Positions 26,434-34,602 of a stretch of DNA of 64,000 bases are shown here, in pieces. Position 1 is the stretch's first letter. Every line of letters starts with the position of its first letter. This stretch comes from Sphingobacterium phlebotomi (GTDB taxonomy: Bacteria; Bacteroidota; Bacteroidia; Sphingobacteriales; Sphingobacteriaceae): the NCBI RefSeq assembly GCF_008180195.1, contig NZ_VTAV01000016.1, forward strand, positions 34,721-98,720. Direction: 5' to 3'. The notes beneath the pieces were generated by a model that was given only the letters and a program-made list of their open reading frames with translations, made no database searches and had not been told where the DNA came from. The position numbers were made by a program, and so were the translations under genes.

Positions 26434-26941
26434 CCCAGCCGGGCAAATCCAAGTTTTCAGGATTTGCCCTTCTTTTTTTACTACCTAACTCTTTGTTTAT
26501 CAAGTAGGTAAGTTTGAAAACATCCTTCACTTCGGCGGTTCGATCTTTTATCTCCTCAAAAGTGATTTTTTTCGGATATATCGAACCGATAATTCTACGT
26601 TTTTTTTCAGAATCTGATTTACAGCACATTACGTGAATCTGTGCCAGCGTTTCGATGGTAGAATCGACAATTGGTTCGATATCCGCCAATTTGGCTACCT
26701 TGTTGTCCACTTCCGACAGTTTTGCTTCCAGCACTTTGATCTCATGCTCCGTATAGGTCTTGATCGTTTTGTAATCCGCCGGATCAATATCACCGTTCAG
26801 GAGCAGTTCACGCGCTTTGGTCAGCTTGTTGTTCAGATCTGTGATCTGCTTGATATACTGTCTGCGGGAATCCCGACGATACTGTGTAGTATCGCTATAC
26901 ACATCCAATATCACCGCCTTAAAGATCTCCGCCGCCTTTCC
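26393..26941 (-). pseudogene. 3' remnant of a large serine recombinase integrated at the tRNA
   Basis: The minus-strand frame 26941-26393 encodes only the C-terminal part of a recombinase-family (large serine integrase) protein. It reads from EIFKAVILDVYSD through a long coiled coil with heptads around KVLEAKLSEVDNKV, to IIGSIYPKKITFEE. The catalytic N-terminal resolvase domain is absent. An in-frame stop at 26942-26944 coincides with the start of unrelated tandem repeats, marking the deletion point. The last codons run antisense through the tRNA 3' half, and the TGA stop comes from the anticodon loop. This suggests the element's attachment site lies in the tRNA gene. Confidence 0.8.
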
Positions 26942-26942
26942 T

Positions 26943-26973
26943 TACCTGCTTTATACCTGCTTTATACCTGCTT
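26943..26973. repeat. 11-bp tandem repeat at the recombinase breakpoint
   Basis: The unit TACCTGCTTTA occurs at 26943-26953 and 26954-26964, followed by a partial third copy at 26965-26973. It begins exactly where the recombinase homology ends. Confidence 0.85.
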
Positions 26974-26980
26974 CGCCTTT

Positions 26981-27056
26981 TTACCGTGTTTTTTATGTGA
27001 TTTTACCGTGTATTTACCGTGTAAACCTCGGTAAATACACGTTGACTACACGGTAA
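26981..27056. repeat. Iteron-like cluster of TTACCGTGTA copies with inverted partners
   Basis: TTACCGTGT occurs at 26981, 27003 and 27014 (the last two as TTACCGTGTA), with an inverted copy TACACGGTAA at 27047-27056. A perfect 13-bp inverted repeat (27007-27019 with 27029-27041) is nested inside. The arrangement resembles binding-site clusters of replication or mobilisation regions. Confidence 0.75.
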
Positions 27057-27160
27057 CTCCCCGGTACATGGGCGAATAGTATCTGAACAGAGGGTTAAGA
27101 CTGTACGAAAAGAAAAGGAACCCGGTACTCATGATTTTCCATTCCGGTGAAAGGCACATC

Positions 27161-27211
27161 CTGTCAGCACCCTGTCAATCCAACGGAAACCTCCTGTCAA
27201 TACCCTGCCAA
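27161..27211. repeat. Two 18-bp imperfect direct repeats
   Basis: CTGTCAGCACCCTGTCAA (27161-27178) and CTGTCAATACCCTGCCAA (27194-27211) differ at three positions and are 33 nt apart start to start. They are followed by a CAAGCG/CGCTTG hairpin at 27209-27228. They belong to the non-coding stretch 26942-27327 left by the degraded mobile element, in which I see no gene. Confidence 0.55.
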
Positions 27212-27327
27212 GCGTCTTCCAGCGCTTGTTTTGTGCAGGGATTCCGCTGTATGTTTGTTGCCGTAAGCCCCATATACCGGTATGCGAACAGGCGTTACAG
27301 ATAGTTTAACAATTTAAATTTTTAAGT

Positions 27328-27480
27328 ATGACAACGATTAGAAGAGGAGCACACCAGTCCGCGCGTACGCGCCCTAGGAGAGGAGATGGGAATGTAGACA
27401 TCGTAATCCCCGATCACTTTTTGGGAGGGAAAGGCCATATGTGGATTTTCTTTTCCGACCGCAAGGCGAAGCGTGTATAA
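27328..27480 (+). CDS. Small 50-residue hypothetical protein in the mobile-element scar
   Basis: An ATG-to-TAA frame encodes 50 residues. The N-terminus is strongly basic (TTIRRGAHQSARTRPRRGDG), followed by a hydrophobic/aromatic stretch (GHMWIFFSDRKAKRV). There is no SD. The length, charge and position between iteron-like repeats and core genes suggest a leftover mobile-element gene, perhaps nucleic-acid binding. It might also be a chance frame. No family is recognised. Confidence 0.4.
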   Translation: MTTIRRGAHQSARTRPRRGDGNVDIVIPDHFLGGKGHMWIFFSDRKAKRV

Positions 27481-27523
27481 ACGCCGTATACCGAACGCTA
27501 CGTATGGCGGCGTGAAAGGACAG

Positions 27524-27542
27524 GTAGGGAAATAATCCCTAC
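27524..27542. terminator. Hairpin downstream of the lipoprotein gene
   Basis: GTAGGGA (27524-27530) pairs with TCCCTAC (27536-27542), immediately after the stop of the minus-strand lipoprotein gene. It lacks a T-run, so terminator function is only likely from position. Confidence 0.4.
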
Positions 27543-28025
27543 TTACTCGACTTTTACATTTAATGTAAAAGGACCATTATAAGGATCACCGGCCATTTGA
27601 TTCTCGCTTATAATTAGTCGATATTTTCCTGTTTGTTCCAAGTCATAAGTCATCTCCATACCGAATGGACCGTCAGCGGTATTATCCGGCATAAAGATTT
27701 GTGCAATCCGAACATTGCCATTTGCAGCATCTGGTTTCACGCTCGCTTTGAGTTTCCCAGGCTTTGACACATCAAACGAAAACACAATATGCTTTCCTTT
27801 TTCCATCATTCCTTTCTGCTGTGCTGTGCCATTTGACAGTGTCAAGCCTATACTATCTTGAGTAGTGACCAGGGTAGCTGTATCTGATTCTACTGTTGTG
27901 ACGCCAGCACCCATTGATGTAGTATCTGCAGAAGTATCTTGTTGTTGATTACCAGAATTACAGGCTGTCCAGAGCAGTGCACTTATACTGATAATATATA
28001 AAGTCGATTTTAAAAGCATATGCAT
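27543..28025 (-). CDS. Hypothetical lipoprotein
   Basis: The 160-residue protein has a lipoprotein signal with lipobox WTAC (C22 from the first Met; ATG 28019 is an alternative start). A low-complexity Q/T/S-rich linker follows. A C-terminal beta-sandwich-like domain ends YRLIISENQMAGDPYNGPF, reminiscent of pre-peptidase C-type domains. It is probably periplasmic or surface exposed. It ends the leftward group but is separated from the RND adaptor gene by 91 nt, so its own promoter is likely. Confidence 0.8.
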   Translation of the reverse strand: MHMLLKSTLYIISISALLWTACNSGNQQQDTSADTTSMGAGVTTVESDTATLVTTQDSIGLTLSNGTAQQKGMMEKGKHIVFSFDVSKPGKLKASVKPDAANGNVRIAQIFMPDNTADGPFGMEMTYDLEQTGKYRLIISENQMAGDPYNGPFTLNVKVE

Positions 28026-28116
28026 TTTTTAAAATATATCCAGTTTTAAAAACAAAGATATTTACACATTGTTTGATATCACCAAATTCTACAAATAAGC
28101 GTGATGTGTTTATATT

Positions 28117-29226
28117 TTACTTGTTTATTGTTCCCTCTTTCATTTCTTCTGATGGTTTTAAGATAATATTATCCTCTGAGGAAAGGTTGCCAAATACTTC
28201 CGTTAATGTATCCAAACGTATACCTTCCTTTATGGGGGTGCGTTTTATTTCGTTGTCGTTCAGTGTCAATATGTATGTTCCCGACTGTGTATGAAGGACG
28301 CTTTTTCCTGGAACCCAGTGAGAGGGTGCCCCACGCTGTAATTTTAGCTTTACCTGCGCATAATCGCCGCCTTGTAATTCACCAGCAGTATTGTTAACAT
28401 CGAACTCCAGCGTAAGGGAACGATCTTGTTGGTCAAGTAAACCTGATGTACGCGAAAGCACCGCGTCAAATGTTTTTCCGGGCTGGGAGCTCACGGTAAA
28501 TGTAGCCTGCATTCCCTGTTTTACAGAAGAAGCATGTTTTTCGGGCAGTGGCAGCGTTAAACGCAACTTACTACCTTGTGCCATCATGAACAATGGTGTA
28601 TTGGTTCCCGTACCTGCTAACGCTCCTACAGAGACATTCTTTTTGGTAATCACGCCGTCAAAAGGAGCCGTGATACGTAAATATTGGCGCAATTGCGAGG
28701 AGTGGGCTGTTCCTGCCAGGGAAGCATCGTAAGCAGATTTTGCACTTTCCATAGCTGTTTTTGCCCTGTCTAGTTCGATGTCTGCTACAGCACCCGTCGT
28801 TTTGGATGCGTCGACTAACCGTTCATATGCCTGTTTAGCATATAGGTAATCGTTGTACACCTTCTGCTCAATGGATCTGTCGGAAAGATATTGTTGTTCC
28901 ATTTCGGGCGCTTCTAATACCGCCAAAAGTTGTCCCTTGCGAACGCGGTCACCCCGGTCAACGTATAGCTGTTTTACAAACCCCGTAACCTTGGCATAAA
29001 CGGCTACCTGTTCGTAAGGTTTCAGTTCTCCGGGAATAGATATTTCATATTCGGGGTTTATGTATTGTACAGAAGCCGTTGGGTAGGTAATAGGTTTTGC
29101 CTCCATATGTTGTTCCTGTACTTTTTTCCTGCCGTTTTGGGAACAGGCTGTAAAAACCAATGCCAAGGTCGTTACCAATAGCAATGATGCTATGGATTTT
29201 TTATTTTTTAAAATGCTTTGATACAT
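28117..29226 (-). CDS. RND efflux adaptor lipoprotein (membrane fusion protein)
   Basis: This 369-residue adaptor has lipobox FTAC (C28), lipoyl half-motifs around VKQLYVDRGDRVRKGQLL and FDGVITKKNVSVGAL, an alpha-hairpin between them, and the barrel and membrane-proximal domains. It anchors to the inner membrane by lipid, unlike the TM-anchored adaptor of the pump at 6-11.7 kb. It is the last gene of a tolC-RND-adaptor operon, 21 nt after the RND gene. The order tolC first, adaptor last, also differs from the other operon. Confidence 0.93.
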   Translation of the reverse strand: MYQSILKNKKSIASLLLVTTLALVFTACSQNGRKKVQEQHMEAKPITYPTASVQYINPEYEISIPGELKPYEQVAVYAKVTGFVKQLYVDRGDRVRKGQLLAVLEAPEMEQQYLSDRSIEQKVYNDYLYAKQAYERLVDASKTTGAVADIELDRAKTAMESAKSAYDASLAGTAHSSQLRQYLRITAPFDGVITKKNVSVGALAGTGTNTPLFMMAQGSKLRLTLPLPEKHASSVKQGMQATFTVSSQPGKTFDAVLSRTSGLLDQQDRSLTLEFDVNNTAGELQGGDYAQVKLKLQRGAPSHWVPGKSVLHTQSGTYILTLNDNEIKRTPIKEGIRLDTLTEVFGNLSSEDNIILKPSEEMKEGTINK

Positions 29227-29247
29227 CGTTTTCTATTATTTTAAAGT

Positions 29248-32200
29248 TTATGATATAGTCTGTCTTCTGGATTGTTCTGCATAATATCTGCTTTGCGTAT
29301 CATCAGGATCTAGCGATGGACTGACAATTGAAGCCCTCGACATCAAGGATGCGAAAAAATGCGGCACTAACAGCAAAATGGTGATTGTCGAAGCAATGAG
29401 CCCTCCGATAACCGCTCTGCCCAGCGGTGCAACCTGTTCGGCTCCGTCCCCTAAACCTATAGCCATGGGTAACATACCGGCAAACATAGCCGCTGCGGTC
29501 ATCAATACCGGCCTTAACCGGGAGGAAGCCGCAAGTCTCGCGGCATTTGCAGGCCTTAAAGCTACCTGTTTCCGGTAATATTCTGCTTGGTTGACCAAGA
29601 GGACGGCGTTCGATACCGACACACCCAGCGACATGATAATCCCCATGTACGATTGAAGATTGAGCGTACTACCGGTGAGGAAAAGCAGGATAAGGCTTCC
29701 GGCAATGACGGCAGGTAATACGGAAAGAATAACCAAGGGAACTTTGAAGGACTGGTAATACGCAGACAGCATCAGGAAGATAACAATAATGGCTACACCT
29801 AAACCGATCAACAGGCTGTCGAGTGTATCATCCAGCAATTGTAAGGTTCCTTCTGTCCATATCGAAGTTCCGCGGGGCGGTTCACCAGCATCTTGAATAG
29901 CTTCCTTGACCGCCCGCGATGCCGTACCCAGATCCTTTCCGTACACATTGGCTACCAAAGTTACATAACGATTAGGGCCTTTGCGGTTTACCTGCGCAGG
30001 AGAAGTAACTTTACGTATAGTAGCAATATCTTCCAGCACAGGACGCGGATTTCCTTTTTTCAATGGAAGCGACCGCAATCTTTCTTCGGATGACATGATA
30101 CCTTCGGGTATCTGCACCTGTGTTTGGAATACCAGTCCCGATCTGGGATCGATCCAAAGGTTTTTATCCGTAAAACGGGTGGATGACGTGGCAGTAACGA
30201 GGCTTCGGGTAACATCCTGCATCGTTAATCCAAACTGTCCTGCAAGGTCACGGTCAACGTCAATTTCCAATGTCGGGTAGGCAAGAGCCTCTGCAATGCG
30301 GACATCCCGTAAATAAGATATTTCTTTGAGATTTGCTTCAATCTTAGATGCGTGGGCAAAAGCATTGTTTATTTGATTTGCTCCCACTTTTACTTCAATT
30401 GGTGTCATGGCTCCTTGACCCATAATTTTTTCGGTCAGTTCCATCGGCTCAAAATTGAATTGGATTTCAGGATGTTTTTCGGCAATCTTTTTCCTAACAT
30501 CTTCTTTTAGATCTTCCATCGAGCCATTATATACATCCTGATTGACAGATACCTGCAAAACAGCTTCATGCGAGGCACTGGTAAAAAGGAAGATAGGATT
30601 GATAGGCGACCCTGCGGGATGCGTACCCACAAATGCTGACGTTAGGTTAATACCACTATCAGGAACCAGCGTCTTTATATCTTCGGTAATCTCCTTCACT
30701 ATTTTTTCAGTTTTTTCAAGTCGGCTTCCTTGCGGAGCCTGTATCCGTACCTGAAAATCCCCGTTATTGGAAACCGGCATAACGTCTGTTCCCACAACGG
30801 TTAGCAACAAGACAACAATTCCTCCGGCAACAAAAATATAGACTATAAAAAGAGGCAGCGATCTTGTTCCCCATTTGCGCATCCTGTAAGAATAGTTTAC
30901 CCGGAATTTATCAAAGAAAGCCCGTTTTTTCGGCGTATCGGCTTTCTTGTTATGCTTATTTTTCATCATCCAATTTGCCAATATCGGCACAAAGGTCTGC
31001 GAGGCTAAAAAGGATGCAATCATGGCAAAAGCAACTGCCATCGACAAGGGCATGAACATGTCTTTCGGAATACCGGTCATGATAAAGACAGGTGTCAGCA
31101 CGGCAAGGATACAGAGCAATATGAGCAATTTAGGAATGGAAATCTCCAATAATGCATCCATGATGGCTCGTTGTTTTCCCTTGCCCATTTCCATGTGCTG
31201 GTGGATGTTCTCTATGGTTACGGTGGCTTCATCGACCAAGATACCGATAGATAAAGCAAGGCCGCTCAACGTCATGATGTTGATCGTCTGTCCGAACAGG
31301 TGCAATACGGTAACCGCAGACAGGATGGCAATTGGAATGGTCAATACAACGATGATAGCACCTCGGGTATCCCCTAAAAACAGTAATATCATCAGCCCCG
31401 TGAATACCGCCCCTAATAGACCCTCGTGGATAAGTGTCGAAAGTGCCCGTTCAATATAGGTGGACTGGTCGAATTCATAACGAACGTCCACATCCTCGGG
31501 CAATTGGTTCTTGAGCATCGGGATGGCATCTTTTAGATTTTTTACGGCATCCAATGTAGAGGCATCTGATTTTTTGATGATGGGCAGGTAAACAGATCGT
31601 TTGCCGTTGACAAGTGCATATCCAACGGTCTGGTCAGCACCATCCAACACAGTTGCCACGTCTCTTACATAGATGGTACGGTTGTCACTTGTTTTGACAG
31701 GCGTATTTAAAAATTCTTCCGGGTCTTTGGCAATGGAGTTGATCGGCGCCATTAGGTTATTGTCACCGATGCGGATATTTCCGGCAGGTGACGGAAGACT
31801 GTTCTTCGTCATGGCTATAGTCACTTCTTCCGGGCTTAGCCCATTTGCCTGCAATGCTTCGGGATCAAGATTGACCACAATGGAACGAATATTACCGCCA
31901 AAAGGCGCAGGGGAAGTGATGCCGGGTATTTCCACGAACATTGGTCTGACCCTTGTAATTGCGAGGGTCTGCAGTTCATTGACTGAACGTTGTTCGCTCT
32001 CGAATACAAGTTGCCCCACCGGAAGGGAGCTGCCGTCAAAACGGACGACCATAGGGGGTACGGCACCGGGAGGTAGAAAACCCATCGCTCTGGAAACGGT
32101 GGTAGATACCTCTCCCGCAACCTGTGCCATATCGGTTCCGGGATAAAAAGTTAACTTCATCAAGGTCAAACCCTGTACACTCTTGAAGTCTATATTCTTT

Positions 32201-32436
32201 ACCCCACTTACAAACAACAGTACCTTTTGGAACTCGTTGGCCATAAATCCGTCCATATATGCAGGAGATAGTCCCCCATAGGGCATAGCGATATATATTG
32301 CCGGTAGTTCTACTTCGGGAAAAATATCGACGTTTATTTTTTTAATCGTGTTATAGGAAAAGAAAGCTATCGTCAGTACCACGACCATAATGGCAATCGG
32401 CTTTCTTAACGCAAATCTTATCAGGTTCATGCGCAA
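29248..32436 (-). CDS. RND efflux permease with D-E proton-relay pair
   Basis: This 1062-residue inner-membrane RND transporter has the two-fold TM plus periplasmic-loop architecture. TM4 reads GILVDEATVTIENIH at about residues 400-402. The usual Asp-Asp is therefore Asp-Glu, a variant seen in some RND subgroups. It is not the heavy-metal pattern. The second half has GMLPMAIGLGDGAEQ, typical of the family. The start lies 3 nt after the tolC stop, so translation is coupled. Substrate is unknown. Confidence 0.94.
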   Translation of the reverse strand: MRMNLIRFALRKPIAIMVVVLTIAFFSYNTIKKINVDIFPEVELPAIYIAMPYGGLSPAYMDGFMANEFQKVLLFVSGVKNIDFKSVQGLTLMKLTFYPGTDMAQVAGEVSTTVSRAMGFLPPGAVPPMVVRFDGSSLPVGQLVFESEQRSVNELQTLAITRVRPMFVEIPGITSPAPFGGNIRSIVVNLDPEALQANGLSPEEVTIAMTKNSLPSPAGNIRIGDNNLMAPINSIAKDPEEFLNTPVKTSDNRTIYVRDVATVLDGADQTVGYALVNGKRSVYLPIIKKSDASTLDAVKNLKDAIPMLKNQLPEDVDVRYEFDQSTYIERALSTLIHEGLLGAVFTGLMILLFLGDTRGAIIVVLTIPIAILSAVTVLHLFGQTINIMTLSGLALSIGILVDEATVTIENIHQHMEMGKGKQRAIMDALLEISIPKLLILLCILAVLTPVFIMTGIPKDMFMPLSMAVAFAMIASFLASQTFVPILANWMMKNKHNKKADTPKKRAFFDKFRVNYSYRMRKWGTRSLPLFIVYIFVAGGIVVLLLTVVGTDVMPVSNNGDFQVRIQAPQGSRLEKTEKIVKEITEDIKTLVPDSGINLTSAFVGTHPAGSPINPIFLFTSASHEAVLQVSVNQDVYNGSMEDLKEDVRKKIAEKHPEIQFNFEPMELTEKIMGQGAMTPIEVKVGANQINNAFAHASKIEANLKEISYLRDVRIAEALAYPTLEIDVDRDLAGQFGLTMQDVTRSLVTATSSTRFTDKNLWIDPRSGLVFQTQVQIPEGIMSSEERLRSLPLKKGNPRPVLEDIATIRKVTSPAQVNRKGPNRYVTLVANVYGKDLGTASRAVKEAIQDAGEPPRGTSIWTEGTLQLLDDTLDSLLIGLGVAIIVIFLMLSAYYQSFKVPLVILSVLPAVIAGSLILLFLTGSTLNLQSYMGIIMSLGVSVSNAVLLVNQAEYYRKQVALRPANAARLAASSRLRPVLMTAAAMFAGMLPMAIGLGDGAEQVAPLGRAVIGGLIASTITILLLVPHFFASLMSRASIVSPSLDPDDTQSRYYAEQSRRQTIS

Positions 32437-32439
32437 TAA

Positions 32440-33828
32440 TTAAAGATTGTTAAACAGAAAATCGAAATCAGCAGTCAGCTCCGCTTCGTAAGCAAGCAGC
32501 ATCCAGTAGTCACGTGACGCCTCTATGTTGGCATTCTCTGCCTGTTCCAGCAAGGTGCGTATCTGCAACAGCTCACTCAAAGCAATAAGACCACTTTTAT
32601 ACCTTGCCAGATACATATCATAGGCATCCTGCGATTGCTTTACGGCAAGCCCCGTTTTCCCGAGCTGTTTGTATTGCTGATGAATTTTTGCCTGTGATGC
32701 AGAAAGGTCTGCCTGCATAGCTAGCTCATATTGTGTGTGAAGTTGTTTTGAACTTTCGGCGTCTTTGAACAGTTTTTTGCCCTTCAGCCGATCGGTATAT
32801 AAGCTGCTGATGTTCCAGGTAATACCCAAACCCACTAGAAAATTATTAGTGGTATTCTTAAATCCATCTTTCCATGCGCCGGACACTGTCCTGTTGGAGG
32901 CGATACCGGTTCCACGATAGGCGTAACCTCCTAACAATCGTAGGAATGGTAGGGCAGACCGTTTTTGTGCTTCGCCACGACGCGTATAATATGCAGACTG
33001 CTTATCTAATGCATCTAATATAGGGTGGGTGGGGTTTATGTTATTTGGTCTCTTCACGAGATTTTGTGTGAGCGTATGGAAACGATTGGATGATGAGGTA
33101 TAATCAATATCGTCCTTGCCATAAAGTTCTGACAATTTAACGAATGCCGCACGTGTAAGTCCATACCATTTATCATGTTCGCCAATGGCCTGTACATACG
33201 ATGATGAGGCAAGCAGGCTGTCTGCCGCAGGTCTTAATCCGGCAGCGGAAAGACCGGACGTCATGTTTCGTATGCTGTCGAGGCGTTCTGCATTCTTGGC
33301 TGTCCAGTTCAGTTTGGCATCATTATACAATAGGGTAATATATCGTTCAGACAATATTTTTTTAAGACTGAGCAGATAAGCATCCTTTTCGCTCACCGTT
33401 TTATCAAATAGTGTCCGGGCAGCTTCATTTTCCTTGCGAAGCCTTCCAAAGGAAAACAATTCCCATTCCACGGTCGTAGAACCGAAACTGTTGGCTGTCG
33501 TTGAGCTGCCTCCTAACGCCGGTGTTGTACCGCTCACGTTAAAGAAACCAGGTTGAGGAAAAAATGCACCGGCACTACCTTCATACGTGCCATATGTATT
33601 TTGTACTTGTGCTTTTACTTGGGGGAGCATATCATTCTTTACTGCCCGCTCATGGAGTTTTGCCGCGTCAACCGCCGACGTCTTTGCATCCACACCCGGA
33701 TAATTCTTCTCCACTTCGGGCCATAGACTACCCAATGTATTATCTGTTTGTTGCGCATATAAGGGCGGCGCAACTACAGTGGCGACGCATAGTGCTATGC
33801 TTCCCATTATCTGTTTTAACATATTCAA
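32440..33828 (-). CDS. TolC family outer membrane efflux protein
   Basis: This is the outer-membrane channel of the second RND pump, 462 residues. A signal peptide ends near PPLYAQQ (about residue 26). Two helical repeats follow, including LSELLQIRTLLEQAE near the C-terminus, as expected for OEP family proteins. It heads the tolC-RND-adaptor operon. A perfect 10-bp inverted repeat lies about 81 nt upstream of its start codon and may be an operator. Confidence 0.9.
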   Translation of the reverse strand: MNMLKQIMGSIALCVATVVAPPLYAQQTDNTLGSLWPEVEKNYPGVDAKTSAVDAAKLHERAVKNDMLPQVKAQVQNTYGTYEGSAGAFFPQPGFFNVSGTTPALGGSSTTANSFGSTTVEWELFSFGRLRKENEAARTLFDKTVSEKDAYLLSLKKILSERYITLLYNDAKLNWTAKNAERLDSIRNMTSGLSAAGLRPAADSLLASSSYVQAIGEHDKWYGLTRAAFVKLSELYGKDDIDYTSSSNRFHTLTQNLVKRPNNINPTHPILDALDKQSAYYTRRGEAQKRSALPFLRLLGGYAYRGTGIASNRTVSGAWKDGFKNTTNNFLVGLGITWNISSLYTDRLKGKKLFKDAESSKQLHTQYELAMQADLSASQAKIHQQYKQLGKTGLAVKQSQDAYDMYLARYKSGLIALSELLQIRTLLEQAENANIEASRDYWMLLAYEAELTADFDFLFNNL

Positions 33829-33908
33829 TGAAATTTCGAGAAGACCGTCAGATAGGTATTATATCAGACAGCTTCGTATCGTCTTAAATAAAAGCAATAG
33901 AAATGGTA

Positions 33909-33933
33909 TCTATTGATACATGATATCAATAGA
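33909..33933. promoter_or_regulatory. Perfect inverted repeat upstream of second RND operon
   Basis: TCTATTGATA (33909-33918) and TATCAATAGA (33924-33933) are perfect inverted copies around CATGA. The repeat lies between the tolC start (33828) and the stop of the upstream small gene (33957). A repressor site or a transcript hairpin are both possible. Confidence 0.45.
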
Positions 33934-33956
33934 AAAAAGAAAAGTAGAGAGGAATG

Positions 33957-34346
33957 TTATATAATAAGTTTCCGAAATTGGAGGAAAATAGGTAATCTAC
34001 CCGGGATTTTAAGGTTACTGTAGCGGGGGTGTGTTTGCACATAAATATGCTTGTAACCGAATAAGAAAATAAAAGTTACCGCGAGAAGTGCAGTGGGCAA
34101 CAGATCACTTATGTTGGTAGACGTTAGCTGGGAAATTTTGGCGTCTGTTACCTGAACATTAGCGCATTTTTCCATTCCATTCACAACGAGCGAATTGTTC
34201 TTTTTAGCTGGCTGCTGTTCCGTGTTGATCGGAGTGCCCGCTAAACTTTTGATACTGCTTTTTACTGGACAGGAGGTAAGCAGCACAAAAACAACCGAAG
34301 CGAATACTGCGAGGTATTTTCCGTACTTTTTTGTGATATTTAACAT
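33957..34346 (-). CDS. Small putative lipoprotein with C-terminal membrane segment, upstream of RND operon
   Basis: The likely 129-residue product starts at ATG 34346 (MLNITKKYGKYL). Earlier in-frame starts exist at 34358, 34364 and GTG 34394. A lipobox-like LTSC gives acylated C26, followed by CPVKSSIKSLAG, a second cysteine (MEKC) and an acidic/Ser-Thr linker. A C-terminal hydrophobic segment (LLPTALLAVTFIFLFGY) and a basic tail close it. The family is not recognised. Position 128 nt before tolC suggests it accompanies the efflux pump. Confidence 0.6.
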   Translation of the reverse strand: MLNITKKYGKYLAVFASVVFVLLTSCPVKSSIKSLAGTPINTEQQPAKKNNSLVVNGMEKCANVQVTDAKISQLTSTNISDLLPTALLAVTFIFLFGYKHIYVQTHPRYSNLKIPGRLPIFLQFRKLII

Positions 34347-34475
34347 AATCCTATCCATAAACATTCGAAAGTAGCGATAATTTCCGTTAGACACAAAAAA
34401 TCACTTTCTTTCCTGGTAATTCTCACGGCTTTTTTACAATGTCGGTATCTTAAATTATAGTACCGGAAAAAACCG

Positions 34476-34483
34476 TATATTTG
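34476..34483 (+). promoter_or_regulatory. -7 element of the ABC-F gene
   Basis: TATATTTG matches TAnnTTTG exactly. It predicts a transcription start near 34490 and thus a leader of about 110 nt before ATG 34603. Confidence 0.5.
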
Positions 34484-34602
34484 TCAAACTTTAAATAATA
34501 AATAAGCATCATATGTAAAATATAATTTCTTTCAGACGTTCAGAAGACAACGAGACCCATTAAGGTTTTGGTTGATTCATTAATCACTAAAAGGAAGAAA
34601 TT

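Noticed and set aside
26943..27056. Possible CRISPR array
   Set aside because: Units are 10-11 bp, adjacent or irregularly spaced, and without uniform spacers or cas genes.
26633..27056. Plus-strand frames across the recombinase remnant
   Set aside because: They are antisense to the recombinase coding frame and have no family likeness.
28073..33887. Many plus-strand frames opposite the second RND operon
   Set aside because: They are shadows of the minus-strand tolC, RND and adaptor genes, with overlapping antisense composition.
26434..34346. An intact genomic island containing the RND operon
   Set aside because: Only a recombinase remnant and repeats support a past element. I found no second copy of the tRNA end to mark a right border.
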